This document shows positions 44,794-56,039 of a stretch of DNA of 64,000 nucleotides, piece after piece. The position numbers and the translations under genes were made by a program. The stretch comes from Nansenia antarctica (Eukaryota; Chordata; Actinopteri; Argentiniformes; Microstomatidae). The stretch spans positions 21,339,896 through 21,403,895 of the forward strand of contig OZ022355.1 of NCBI GenBank assembly GCA_963989245.1, written 5' to 3'. Position 1 is the first letter of the stretch. Each line of letters opens with the position of its first letter. The notes beneath the pieces were generated by a model, which was not told the origin of the DNA, made no database searches, and saw only the letters and a program-made list of their open reading frames with translations.

Positions 44794-45867
44794 CAGGGGT
44801 GCACATAACTTTTTGGGGCCAGTGCTCAGAGGAGCACCTAGGGATGCTGCTTGGTGCTCCCCGAGCTCGCGAGTCACGACCCGTCCCATGGGATGGATAA
44901 AAAAGGGATACATGGATAACTTATATTAGCAAAACGACATTTATTCATAAATAAAGATGAACAAACTAATTATTGTGTGCAAAACAAAAGAAACAAATGC
45001 AAAATCAAATGACTGCTCTTTAAGCATGAAAGTCTGTCAGACTCCTTTAAACACAATGAAATCAACTGACATCTCTTTAAGCACTAACTGAATGTCTGTT
45101 CTTTAAACACAATGAAATCAACTGACATCTCTTTAAGCACTGCTCTGTTCTGTAAACACTGAAATCAACTTTTCAACAAAAAGTTACAGCCTAAGCATTT
45201 ATTTATGCTACAAGCTTAATCATCATCATCACTGCTCTCTTGACTGCTGTTATTACTGTCCTCAATTTCAACCATGGTAGAGGATGTTGTAGGCTATCAC
45301 TTTAAATAGCTCATTATTTTGATTGTGCAACAAAGTCTTTTTTTTTCTTCTTCTAATAGAATTCCCAACCATATTCCCTGGGTCAGGGGTCTAGGTGCGA
45401 TAATGAAGCTGTAAAACAAACGTCTGAACGTTTGAAAGCTTCAGATAAAAGAAACGTGAAGTCCCTTGGTGTTGTTTTTCCTTTTAGCGACGAGTCGTTC
45501 GGGACAGAATTTTCACGTGTCGGCGTGATAACCGTGATAACCGTGCGATACGCGATACGCGGAATGAAAGTACGAGTTACGATACTTTCCGAATGTTTTC
45601 GTGAGGGGAGTCGCCGTGGTCGTCGTCGGTCGACTGTTGTGATGGATTACTCGTCGGGCCTTCGGCTGAGGGGACGGCAAATAGTTACTTAGTGGGGCTT
45701 CAGTGATGCAGCAGTCAGCAGTCAGCAGTTGGATTTTGAGGAAGTCAATTCCTCTCCCAGCGCTTCCAGCTGTTGGTGCGCAAGAGCGCGTTCATGCGGC
45801 TGATCTGCCGCGCAGAATGCATTTTGGCGACGCATGCGCACTGGCGCACCAGTTATGTGCACCCCTG
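44794..45867. mobile_element. Non-autonomous hAT element, 1.07 kb
   Basis: The ends are CAGGGGTGCACATAACT and its exact inverted copy, flanked by identical ATAATAGA at 44786-44793 and 45868-45875. The 8-bp duplication and CAGGG start fit hAT. The interior has no transposase; a small frame at 45432-45692 is not convincing. A 40-bp motif around CACAATGAAATCAACTGACA is repeated at about 45051-45140. Confidence 0.9.
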
Positions 45868-45899
45868 ATAATAGAGGAAGATGGTAAAGGGCACAGATC

Positions 45900-46000
45900 A
45901 GAGCAGATCCTTCCTCTTCATCTTCCACCCCATCACCATCATCGTCCTCATCTTCCTCACCATCATCATCATCATCATCCTTGACTGTTGGAGTTATGCC
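45900..46000. repeat. (CATC)/(CAT)n low-complexity tract
   Basis: Clustered CATCATCATC and CATCTTC units; on minus this reads as an Asp/Glu-rich frame that I do not accept as a gene. Confidence 0.8.
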
Positions 46001-46316
46001 CACTTCCTCCTGAACCCACCCACTCACCTCCAGTGTCCTGGGTTCTTTGAAGCTGTGACCAATCAGGGAGCCAGAGGGTGTGGGCATCAACATACATAAC
46101 ATCACAAAGCATATAACAAAGGAGAAAAAAATGCAAACATATCCGTTTGTTTAGAGGTGTTACTGTTTTAAGATGTTCCTAAGATAATATACGTTTTCTT
46201 TGTTTTGATCCCACCTCATCATTTATAATAATTATGCCAACTTTTTGCCAGTAGAGACGGTAGTAATCGGTGCATTTTGTCTAGTAAAGTAATCACTCTC
46301 CCTTAATTGTTCCTAG

Positions 46317-46406
46317 GAAGAGGAACACAAGTTTGGAAGAGGGGTGGTGCCATTTATGATGGAGACTGGAAATATGGCAAACGTGATGGATATGGGACTT
46401 TTGTCA
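46317..46406 (+). CDS. morn3: morn3-like exon (MORN repeats)
   Basis: After a TTGTTCCTAG acceptor the exon encodes RGTQVWKRGGAIYDGDWKYG, then KRDGYGTF, ending at a GTAACC donor. The YDGDWKYGKRDGYG stretch is a MORN repeat, a membrane-occupation-type tandem motif; the wording and order match vertebrate MORN3, a small testis/cilium-linked MORN protein. The exon starts in phase 2. No other morn3 exon is found: the region upstream is filled by transposons and the region downstream by a butyrophilin-like scrap. It may be one exon of a stretched gene or an orphan copy. Confidence 0.65.
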
Positions 46407-46525
46407 GTAACCTGTTCTCCACACAATACTGTCTCTACTGTCAACATCCTTCTCTCCATTGATACGATCTGTGTTGGGTTCTGGACAGTTTACATAATGT
46501 GAATATGAGAGTAAAGCTAATCCAA

Positions 46526-46875
46526 TCACAGTGAGACCTCCCAGAGTGGGGACCACAGCAAAGGGACACTATCCAGGGGTGTGTGTGTGGTCAAACAGCT
46601 CATTAGGGACGTGACACTCTGTCTCCAACATCTCATTGGTCCGCTTGTGTTGAACTCTACAGATGTACTTGTTGGTGTTTGTCTCCTGTACAATGACAAT
46701 GTCGTTTGACTGTGTAGAGTCCCGCACCATCTCTGTCTGTGTGCCTCTGGAGGTCCAGCAGAGAGAGGGACTCCTTCACTGTCCTGCCACACCATGTCAG
46801 GCTCAGGGTGCCAGCCTCTAGATTCACACAACAGGCCCACCCCCCCCTCTCTCTGTGTCCCTCAATGGAGACCAC
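46526..46875 (-). pseudogene. Butyrophilin-type Ig domain fragment, frameshifted
   Basis: On minus the frame gives LLCESRGWHPEPDMVWQDS and EGVPLSAGPP, the C-type Ig exon of butyrophilin/B7-like surface proteins, a large family in fish. The following part (DGAGLYTVKRH) and the next (TNT.K-like then LTTHTPLDSVPLLWSP) are in other frames, so at least two small indels are present. No signal peptide, V-type domain or B30.2 exon is nearby. Probably a dead single-exon copy. Confidence 0.6.
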
Positions 46876-46883
46876 TGCCTACA

Positions 46884-46942
46884 TTTCGTTGTTTGGTACC
46901 TGTACTGTAGCAATGACAATAAAGTCCATTCATTCATTCATA
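46884..46942 (+). repeat. LINE/SINE 3' end with TTCA tail
   Basis: TTTCGTTGTTTGGTACCTGT followed by CAATAAAGTCCATTCATTC; the same 3' end is found in the piggyBac copies and at 55546-55640. Confidence 0.75.
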
Positions 46943-47440
46943 CCCTACAGCTTTAACATAGAGTTGAATAGGAGGATCTTCATACCAGGTCAGGGGACTG
47001 AATAAGGCATACAAGAAGCCAAGTACAAGCAAAACACACTTTCCCATCAAGAGCAACAAGTGATAGTTTAGGGCTATCCTCTTGGGGCAAGGTTCTTTAC
47101 AGTGTCTATTAAAGCGTTTGTACTAGCAGCTTGTTCATTTGGAATTGTTTTATTTCTGTCTGTCTTGTCCGTATTTTGCAACAATGCACCTATAGAGGAG
47201 CAATGATAATATTGTTGCTCACTGTCATATATTTTTGTTGTCATTGTCACGACATACATGACATGCACTATTGCTGGGTCGGTGACTGGGAGACCAAGGG
47301 GTTGGGTGGGTGGGTGGGGGGGGGACCGTTGTTGGCTGTGTCTCTGTGGTGATTTGTATATTTGATATTCAATATTTGTGAATATTGATTTGTGAGGACT
47401 GCCAAAATGCCAATAAAATATGTTTACAAAAATAAAATAA
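46943..47440. other. Stretch without a supported gene
   Basis: Includes a G-run (GGGTGGGTGGGTGGGGGGG, about 47304-47324) and AT-rich sequence. Nothing coding is supported. Confidence 0.5.
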
Positions 47441-49148
47441 AATCCATTCTCACTCCTCAATACTGAAACTAAGAGGCAAAGATATTTTGAAAATAAATGG
47501 AAAATTGTTGAGCCCAAGGAACATGTTCTCGGTGTGCGTTATGATGTCCGCAAAGATAGAACAGGTCTATACAGTCAAATTCCAGTCAATGACAAATTTA
47601 TGTATGTACCCATTTTGGGAACTCTTGAGTCAATGTTTACCAACCAGGAACTCTGCAACTGTTTTCAGGAAGTAAAGCTTCATCAAGATGGCATTTTCAA
47701 AGACATTAATGATGGTTCATACTTCCGAAATCATTCATTATTTGCACAGCAAGAACATGCGCTTCAGATTCAGCTATATTACGATGATTTCGAAACAGCC
47801 AATCCGCTCGGATCTAAAAAAGGAATACACAAACTCGGTTGTATTTATTTCATTTTAAGAAATTTACCACCCAAGCTAAATTCTGTTTTGATGAACATTC
47901 ACCTTTTCCATTCAGAGGACTTGAAGTATGGGTTTGGTCCAATCCTACAGCCTCTTGTGAGAGACTTAAAAGTTTTAGAGACACAGGGACTCCAGACGCC
48001 CTTTTCAGATACACCGTTGAAGGGGTCTGTTATTCAGGTTACTGGTGATAATTTGGCTATACATGGCCTTTTTGGCAGTTTGGCAGTTTTTCCATTGCTC
48101 TGACAATTTTGCAGTGGATATTATGCATGACCTACTAGAAGGTGTTGTACAGTATGAGTTGAAGCTGGTTTTTCAGTACTTAGTGAAGGATTCTGTTTGT
48201 ACTGTACATTCAATTTCAGAAAGGATTCAGAGCTTTAACTATGGATACAGTGAGAGAAAGAACAGACCTAGTACAGTCAAAGTTGACGATGGTAGCAACG
48301 ACCTTGGTCTCAATGCCATTCAGTCATGGTGCCTCCTGCGTAATACTTCCTTGATTTTTGGAGATCTAGTTGACCAGGACAGCAGTTTTTGGAACGTGAT
48401 TCTACTTTTGATTCAGATCGTTAACATTGTATTTTCACCTATCATAACAAAAGGAATGACTTATTTTTTGAAGCACTTAATTTATGACCATCACAAACTG
48501 TTCAAATCTGTATTTACAGATAAGAGGCTGATCCCAAAGCATCATCTGATGATTCATTATCCCAGATGTATCCGGAAAATAGGTCCACTTATACACATGT
48601 GGTGTATGAGGTTCGAGGGGAAACACAATTTCTTTAAGAGGTCTGTGAAGAACTTTAAAAACATAACCAAAACACTAGTAAAGAAACATCAGAATCAATT
48701 GGCTTTTCATTGGGATAATTTTTATTTCCAAAGATTTACATTTGGTCCCCTTAAGTATGTATTAATTAGTGAGCTAGAGGGCGGTGAGGTCTTGGAGGCT
48801 TGTGTAACTTTGAATGCATCTAGTGTCCCCACTACTTCCTGGGTGAAAAATTATGGAACAGAGTACCACATTGGAATGTATGTTTGCACTCATGTTGAAA
48901 ATGAAATGCCTATTTTCACTAAGATTGTCAATGTCATTATTAAGGATGAAGAAGCATTGTTTTTGACCACTAAGGTCATTACGATGTATTTTGACGATCA
49001 CTTGAATGCTTTCAGTATTGGTGAGGTGGATGATGTGTTCACTGTCATTAGTGTGTCTCAGTTGGTGTATTATAGACCGTATGACAGGCAGTTTTCAACT
49101 GAGAATGATGAGAGGACATACATTGTGCCCTATTGCAGTTTTGTCTGA
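47441..49148 (+). pseudogene. CACTA/EnSpm-like transposase remnant
   Basis: The first part (47441 to about 48080) contains LYYDDFETANPLGSKKG, IYFILRNLPPKLNS and VTGDNLAIHGLFG. The second (about 48090-49148), in another frame, continues DIMHDLLEGVVQYELKL, IPKHHLMIHYPRCI and MRFEGKHNFFK. I associate this order with tnp2-type transposases of the CACTA/EnSpm group common in fish. Between the two parts the usual cysteine-containing stretch is missing and the frame changes, so a deletion of roughly 70 codons plus a shift is likely. The second part is open for 367 codons and ends normally, with AATAAA at 49223-49228. No CACTA-type ends were found. Confidence 0.6.
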
Positions 49149-49349
49149 TCCCAAGTGCAGAACTTTTATTTTTATGGAATGTGCAATTTTATTATTTCAT
49201 GTACAAAGTACATGGCTGGGTCAATAAAGATGACTTAACAACCATTTCTGCAATTTCTCTTGTATGTATTTAGGCTAAGTGGGAAAACTGTTTTGTTGTA
49301 TCCACACTACACAGGGTTGTTCTTAACACTGTATTTTAACACCCAACAC

Positions 49350-49575
49350 CAGTGTAGTGTGAATACAACATTTTTGGTGTTAATTGTTACATTGTGGACT
49401 GTGTTGAATCACTGCAAATTTGGTGTTAAATCAACACAAATTTGGTGTAAATTTTTTAACACCATCAAAAGTGTTACTTTAACACTCAATAAAGTGGATG
49501 CATATACACACTTTGCTGGTGTTAAAATTAACACTGTGGGTGTTAATTTAACACTAGTGATTTTGCTGTGCACTT
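49350..49575. repeat. TTAACAC-rich dispersed-repeat segment
   Basis: Alternating GGTGTTAA and TTAACAC motifs in both orientations (for example GGTGTTAAAATTAACACTG), resembling short palindromic fish repeats. The open frame over it is not convincing. 49576-50236 holds no supported gene. Confidence 0.5.
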
Positions 49576-50236
49576 ACAGTACACTGACACTAATGTTGAG
49601 AGGCACATTCCAGTTGTTACACTTGAGTATTCTTGCTTGAATGTGTATACATTGGTCAAAATAAATGAAACAGCAATTGTCCCCGTTTCTGTATTTCATC
49701 ATGATAAAATGTATACATTTTTCCTAAAAAGTTGGAAATGTCCGCAGATTGCATCTGAGAAATATGGTCACCTTACCTTAGGTGGATACAAGATAATTAA
49801 ATAACTACTTGGGGATGAGTCAATTGTCTACAGTGGGCCTGCTCATGTTCTTCACTGTATGGATATTGCAATCATTGGACTTATCGGGAATGTTACCCTT
49901 ATGAAGACGTACATTACTGTGAAGTCAATGCGGACGGTGGTCAACCTCTCGCTATACGTGCAATGAATATGAATGTAAAAACTAAATATATTTGCATGAA
50001 TATCAATATGATATGAACAGTAAATATATATGTATATAGTGTGATGCGTACAGGACATGGACAAATACGATATGTGCAGTGTGCACGTATCCTTTGTGTG
50101 CACTCCTTCATAATAGCCTACGTGAGAGGCAATATTTCTTATGTCGGTGGAAATGGTATCCATTTCAAAGCGTTTCTCCTCTTTCACCCTTCTGCCAGCA
50201 GAGTCGCAGTTGCTCATTTCTGTCTGATGATGCATC

Positions 50237-50967
50237 GGTAACGTTAGCTACCTTAGCTAGCTAGCACCTGGTGGTAACGTTAGCTACCTTAGCTAGCTAG
50301 CACCTGGTGGGAACGTTAGCTACCGTAGCTGGCTAGCACCTGGTGGTAACGTTAGCTACCTTAGTTAGCTAGCACCTGGTGGTAACGTTAGCTACCTTAG
50401 TTAGCTAGCACCTGGTGGTAACGTTAGCTACCTTAGTTAGCTAGCACCTGGTGGTAAAGTTAGCTACCTTAGCTAGCTAGCACCTGGTGGTAACGTTAGC
50501 TACCGTGGCTGGCTAGCACCTGGTGGTAACGTTAGCTACCGTAGCTAGCTAGCACCTGGTGGTAACGTTAGCTACCTTAGTTAGCTAGCACCTGGTGGTA
50601 ACGTTAGCTACCTTAATTAGCTAGCACCTGGTGGTAACGTTAGCTACCGTAGCTAGCTAGCACCTGGTGGTAACGTTAGCTACCTTAGCTAGCTAGCACC
50701 TGGTGGTAACATTAGCTACCTTAGCTAGCTAGCACCTGGTGGTAACATTAGCTACCGTAGCTAGCTAGCACCTGGTGGTAACGTTAGCTACCGTAGCTAG
50801 CTAGCACCTGGTGGTAACATTAGCTACCGTAGCTGGCTAGCACCTGGTGGTAACGTTAGCTACCGTAGCTAGCTAGCACCTGGTGGTAACGTTAGCTACC
50901 GTACCTAGCTAGCACCTGGTGGTAACGTTAGCTACCGTACCTAGCTAGCACCTGGTGGTAACGTTAG
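50237..50967. repeat. 36-bp minisatellite, about 20 copies
   Basis: The unit starts GGTAACGTTAGCTACC and ends AGCTAGCACCT, with an exact 36-bp period and single-base variants (CCTTAG / CCGTAG / AACATTAG). Confidence 0.97.
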
Positions 50968-51048
50968 TGTAAGAGTCTCTAGGCACAGAGGGAGGTCGAC
51001 ACAAAGGAACAGCTGTACAAACGTGTTTGTTAATGTACAGCACGGCAC

Positions 51049-51170
51049 AGCACCGTCACTGACGGGCTAACACACACACACTGCACCGTCACTGACGGGC
51101 TAACACACACACACACTGCACCGTCACTGACGGGCTAACACACACTGCACCGTCACTGACGGGCTGAGCG
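51049..51170. repeat. Tandem repeat GCACCGTCACTGACGGGCTA, four copies
   Basis: Units of 29 to 37 bp differ in the length of an internal CA run. The remainder of 50968-51814 holds no supported gene. Confidence 0.9.
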
Positions 51171-51814
51171 AGACGTTCAAAATAATCAAGAATAAATACT
51201 AAGTGCAGCGCGCGGCCGTCACTGCCGCTCAAACTTTCCATACAGTGTGTGTGTTGTGGTCGCTCGTATCTGTGGACTGTTTAGCTCTAGCCACCCGCAC
51301 AATTGTTGTCAGCTCCAGTGAGAAGAGAGAAAATGTTTTTGAATGACGACAGATGCCGTGTGTACGTCTTATATAGGCGGAGGGTCCCGTCCCTCGTGAC
51401 ACAAGCGTCGCCTGGGCCAGCCAATGGGCTGGCGCAGTGTAATTCAGTTTCTGATGAGGTCACGCAGGGGGCGTTCCCATAGTGAGATACGAAACGAATA
51501 CTGTCTATGAAAGAGAACTGAAGGCACTACAACTAGAAATCAGACTCATTTTTTTCTACAATACTGAATGCTGTTGTTTAAATTGTTTTAACTTGAAACC
51601 AGTTGGTCACTGAGTAGTGAGTAACAGACTCAGTGAGTACTGTTTTTGTTGCTTGAATAAAGGCTGGCCGTCTTTAATAGCCAAATGTTGTGGACTATAC
51701 TGGGGAAGTATCTGTTATTATTCAGGAGTAAAACAATAAATACAAATATCGGATTGATATCGGTATGGCAGATACCTGAAGCCCAGGTATCGGTAGTGAA
51801 GAAATGGGATCGGG

Positions 51815-52340
51815 ACATCCCTACCTAATTTCATCCTTTCAATATCTTATTGATAATCACAACCTAGAGAAACAAGATTTCTACAGGTATTTACAACTGA
51901 GGCATTTCTACTTCTATAAGAATATAAAGAATAATGAGGATTCTGAAATGAGTCTCGTCAACATTTTTATTGATGCGTATAAGGGCAACACCCACAAGAA
52001 ACTGGTGTCAAGAATTATACAGAAGAGTATACAGTCCACCAAGAATCACTCCACCTTATATGTTAGGGATAAGTGGGAGAAGGAAGCAAACATAGTCCGA
52101 ACTGAGGAAGAATGGTTGAACATGTAAAATACAATCCACCACCTCTAGCTCTGGACAATGGAGAGAATTTTCATGGAAGAACATTATTAGGTTTTTTATT
52201 ACCCCAAGAAGAAAATACTTACAGAATGGTACACCGGGAACTGGGAATTGCTGAAGAGAGTGCAACAATTCAATGGCTCATTTCTATCACATTTTTTGGG
52301 AATGCAGGGGTGCTGGCCCAAAAAGGTGACAAAATTATTT
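51815..52340 (+). pseudogene. L1-type LINE ORF2 C-terminal fragment
   Basis: The frame with FQYLIDNHNLEKQDFYRYLQ matches the C-terminal region of fish L1/Tx1-type ORF2. After WLNM the frame breaks, and another frame over 52130-52320 continues with a WREFSWKN-like stretch and a later FWECRG, as expected for the end of L1 ORF2. At least one frameshift is present. No poly-A tail is clear. Confidence 0.6.
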
Positions 52341-52635
52341 TCACTGAAAACGACGGAAATTATCATTGTGCGGCGCCCAGGCACCTTCCTATGATGCATG
52401 CTATAATTTTTCTATAGAAGCTCTGTTCAAGGGACACATATAAAGCCTGTCAGTGTTATTCAGACCTATGAAGCAGCGGTAACAATAATGAAAACGCATC
52501 TATTAGACTTAGAAGAAAGATGTATTTATTTTGTAAATATATTTTGTTTGTTTTTGTTTTTGTTTTTTTGTTTTGTCACTTAAAACATTTATTCCCACAT
52601 ACTGTACATGAAACCACACATCAATCCCAAAAAAG

Positions 52636-52680
52636 AAAAGTCGCTTTGGATAAAGGCATCTGTTAAATGCCCGAAAATTT
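52636..52680 (+). repeat. SINE/LINE tail fragment
   Basis: TCGCTTTGGATAAAGGCATC followed by TGTTAAATG is a short 3'-end module of widespread fish retroposons, here in the 3' UTR region of the hltf fragment. Confidence 0.55.
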
Positions 52681-52841
52681 AAATGTATCATGAGACTTGT
52701 TAACCAAGGGTGCTGTGTGGTGAGTGGGAATGTAACGATGGACATACATGTATGTGCTGAGAGAACATTCCACAACAAACAGTATCAAAACTAAACTTCA
52801 AAATGGGAATTTCTTAACAAGGTTCCCATACGTAGGGACGT

Positions 52842-53201
52842 CTACAGCTCCATGAGGGCTTTTATTTCATTAATGCGTGACGCCTTCTTGTCGGTGGGGT
52901 TCTTGGAGCCGAAAGCCTTGTCCACCAGATCCTGCTTCTGCCTCTGAATCTTCACCATGTTCTCCTCCACAGAGTCCTTCACGATGAACTTGGTGATGAA
53001 GACGTCTCTCTTCTGGCCCAGGCGGTGACAGCGATCCACACACTGGTCCTCTGCTGCAGGGTTCCACGCTGGATCCATGAGGAAAACACGGGAGGGGGCT
53101 GTCAGGTTGAGTCCCACCCCGCCAGCTTTGAGTGACAGCAGCATGATCGTGGGGCCGTCAGGAGCGGGGCTCTGGAACTCCTGGATGACCTGGGCCGCCT
53201 C
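52842..53201 (-). CDS. hltf: HLTF C-terminal end (SNF2 helicase), truncated at its 5' side
   Basis: About 120 codons on minus encode the end of the helicase C-terminal lobe: IMLLSLKAGGVGLNL (motif V), VFLMDPAWNPAAEDQ, DRCHRLGQKRDVFITKF (motif VI) and a tail ending INEIKALMEL, which agrees with the end of vertebrate HLTF, a DNA translocase and ubiquitin ligase of replication-fork repair. The stop is at 52842-52844; a minus-strand AATAAA lies near 52530. The 5' side stops at a poly-T tract (about 53210-53230), which is the poly-A end of an L1 on minus; no pyrimidine tract for an acceptor remains. No other hltf exon is seen to 64000. Confidence 0.85.
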   Translation of the reverse strand, partial: EAAQVIQEFQSPAPDGPTIMLLSLKAGGVGLNLTAPSRVFLMDPAWNPAAEDQCVDRCHRLGQKRDVFITKFIVKDSVEENMVKIQRQKQDLVDKAFGSKNPTDKKASRINEIKALMEL

Positions 53202-53204
53202 TTC

Positions 53205-54790
53205 TTCTTCTTTTTTTTTTTTTTTTTTTTCAAAGATTCAAACATTTCTACAATATAATTGAACACATTTTTTCTTGTTTCCCGCCCCCTTGTATCCTCC
53301 CCCCCCCCCCACCCACCATTGTGCAGGCAACGCCCAACGACAACACAACAAAAATATAATAATAATAAGACAAAACACACATGTCTACATACACACACAC
53401 ACACAGACAATAATACATTCATTAGGGATGCGCTATGATATTAACAGAAATTCACATCACCGTGCATCCCTACAAGAAACACTGTCCATCAAACAATAGT
53501 ACCTGAAGCTGCCCTTCTTGCCATAAAATCTATATGTGGTTGCCATATTTTTACAAAGTCCTGACTCTTATGTCTTATATATTATAGTATATTTTATCTA
53601 ATGGAATGTAGCTAGAGATTTCATTTAACCAATGTGATATTGTAGGAGAGTAATCGGATTTCCAATGGATTGCAATACACTTCTTTGCAGCAATCAAAGC
53701 AAGATCAATATATATTTTTTGAAATTCATTCCAAGGATCCATATTGATTGTGCCTAAAAGACACAAGCGAGATGATTTTGCAATGTGAATATTTAAACAT
53801 AATGCTGCCGTGTCAATTACAAAGTTCCAAAATGTTAACAACAAATTACATGACCAAAACATATGGTAAAAGACCCCTTTCTGTTTTTTGCAGCGCCAGC
53901 ACAAAAAGGACATTTCATTATTAATTTTATAAAGTTTTGCAGGTGTATAATAAGTTCTATGCAACATTTTAAAAAGGAGTTTGTGCCTCATATTGTAAGA
54001 ACATTTATGAACTTTAAGAAGAAAGAAAGACCAGGCCTCTTTACTTATATCCATGTCTAAATCCGTTTCCCATTTACACCTCGTAGCATCTGTACTTGTA
54101 GACAAGGCATTCAAGCAGAGAAAAATAAACTTGAGAAATACATTTAGAACTTTGAACCTCCTTATTGATAAGGCCTTCTATTTTGGAGGGCTTGGATTCT
54201 TCAAGAGTGCCTTGAGTTGTCTGTATCATATGGCGGATTTGAAAAAATCGAAATAAATGTGTGAAAGATAAATTATATTTTGACTTTAACTGAAGGAAAG
54301 AAACAAATGTACCACTGTCGTAAATATGTGTTATTTCCCTTATCTCCTTGTCGTACCAAGACTTGAAGGTGTCATCATTAAAACAAGATGTAAAATTGGG
54401 GTTTCTCCAGATAGGAGTATAGGGCGAAAGGTGTTCCTTGTGACCCATACGTTTATGGGAGTTCTTCCATATTAGTAAACTCTTAATAATAATAGGATTA
54501 TTTGTGATTTTTTTTACCAATATAAGGCAGGTATCTCAGTTCATATGGAAGAATGTCATAAGATTCCAGTCTTGACCATGCGCTAGATGAGCTAGAGAAC
54601 CACTGCCTAATCTGGGTAAGTTGGGCAGCCAGAAAGTAAATGTTAAGGTTCGGTAGGTTTAAGCCACCATCATTATATGGAAGTTGTAAAACTTGTTGGC
54701 TAATCCTTGGTGACTTACTCTCCCAAATGAAAGAGGAGAAGATGCTCTGTAAATATATTTTGAACATTTATTTTTGAACAAATAAAACCA
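53205..54790 (-). mobile_element. L1-type LINE, 5'-truncated, poly-A ended
   Basis: Poly-T at 53210-53230 on plus is the poly-A tail on minus. The 3' UTR runs to about 53575, containing a (TG)n run at about 53391-53405. ORF2 pieces follow up to about 54770. The right boundary is approximate. Confidence 0.8.
53575..54767 (-). pseudogene. L1 ORF2 C-terminal region, three frames
   Basis: Three overlapping minus frames continue one another: 54767-54498 (SSFIWESKSPRISQQVLQLP, GGLNLPNLNIYFLAAQL), 54520-54074 (LSPYTPIWRNPNF, TFVSFLQLKSKYNL, FFQIRHMI) and 54114-53575 (KLLFKMLHRTYYTPAKL, FLCWRCKKQKGVFYHMFWSC). This is the C-terminal third of L1/Tx1-type ORF2, including the CCHC-like cysteine region. 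At least two frameshifts make it inactive; endonuclease and the RT core are absent. Confidence 0.8.
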
Positions 54791-54839
54791 ATTCTGATGA
54801 AGTCCATCCCACCAAGCACATCACTTGTGCTTTTTTGCC

Positions 54840-55545
54840 TTATTTGCCTGTATCAGCACTTCCAGTGCTTTTTTTTCTTTTTTGAGCAGCCATGTGCCTC
54901 ACTGTGGCTTGCCTGTCATCCTCCACTGCAGTCTTCCTGCTTTGTGCAACACTGGTTGTTGGCTGGCAACCAAACTCTTTCTGCCTCCCTTTTGTCTTCA
55001 ACAGGGCCTGTTGTCTGCGAGCCTTGTCTTTTGAGCCTGCAGTGTGGATGTTCCTGCATAGGACCTTGTCTACCTTTGAGAACTTGACATCCTCTCTCCT
55101 GAACATCTGTATTGCTGTCTGACCCCTGGACCTGAGGGCATACTTGGTTGTCTGGATTGGTTGTCCCTAAAGGTGTCCATGCTCATTCTGGTGCTTTTGC
55201 AGTCAATAATATCTCCCATGGCACTGAACGATGACTCCACCATTGGTCCATGGAAAATGGAGAGCGCTGCTCGAACCACATGGTTGAGGCCTGGGTACCT
55301 TCCAGTGTCAATGACATTTGCCCACCAGTTAACCATGTTGTCCCCATCAGTGTACAGGGGAAGGGTGGAATTTGTGCTGAATTTGACAACTTCCAGTGGC
55401 ACGTCAAATTGGGGTGTGGCACCAAGTGGCTCATCATCCCTGCCAGCCACTTCAGGAGGATGCCCGTCTCTGAGTGTCCCCTCACCAATGGGTCCAAGGC
55501 AGACAGTGACTACAGGGTCCTGCTGTCCAGTGGCAGCTTTTTCTG
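54840..55545 (-). pseudogene. hAT-like transposase-derived fragment 2 (dimerisation region)
   Basis: On minus the frame gives DNMVNWWANVIDTGRYPG, VVRAALSIFHGPMVESSF and MGDIID, the same WW / ALS / VE-SF order as gene 1 at 11650-11830. Near 55110-55160 the frame shifts by one base and continues with a basic tail (MFRREDVKFSKVDKVL ... QKRKKSTGSADTGK) ending at 54840. The tail has no STPGVRA repeats. The upstream part is cut at 55546 by a LINE 3' end. Same family as gene 1, but a distinct, diverged copy. Confidence 0.65.
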
Positions 55546-55849
55546 CATATGAATGAATGAATGAATGGTCTTTATTGTCATTGCTATAGTACAGGTACCA
55601 AACAACGAAATTTGGGAGGGGTGGCTCCCCTGGTGCTAGGAAAGAAAAAAAAACTAAAAAGACAAGAAGGGAAAGGAGCTGGTTTACATAAATAAAGGCT
55701 ATGTACACTATCCACTATACTATACTGTACAGATACAACACTGTGCTGTACTCTATGCTATGCTATACCTATTCTAACATTTCCTGTTTCTCTGCAACCT
55801 TATGTACCCTAGGGCTGTCATATTGCACATAGTGTTATTGCACATTCAT
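55546..55849 (-). mobile_element. LINE/SINE 3'-end fragment
   Basis: TGAA repeats at 55546-55566 followed by TTTATTGTCATTGC and CAAACAACGAAATTTGGGAG; it is on minus with its tail at the left. It ends near the TTAA of piggyBac copy C. Confidence 0.65.
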
Positions 55850-56039
55850 TTAACACTAGGACAGCGACGTTTTTTTACCTACTTTTAGCGCGACGAGGTG
55901 TCGAATCACACGACCACTCTTCACAATGGGAGAGTGTGAACTGACGCACAAAGATCGCTGGATGGCGATGTCACACAAGAAGAGAAAATGACAAGATCAC
56001 TAGGCTACCTCTAAAAATGCATATAAAGTTCCTATGCGC

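Noticed and set aside
45722..46105. Minus-strand frame with a long Asp/Glu run and a GTGAGT donor after GSLIGHSFKEPRTLE
   Set aside because: The acidic run comes from a CAT/CATC microsatellite, no acceptor precedes the rest, and part lies inside the hAT element.
50237..51170. Possible CRISPR-like array
   Set aside because: The 36-bp units are contiguous with no unique spacers, and the genome is eukaryotic; this is a minisatellite.
54797..55556. Plus-strand frames opposite the second hAT-like fragment
   Set aside because: The minus strand has the recognisable hAT motifs; the plus frames show none.
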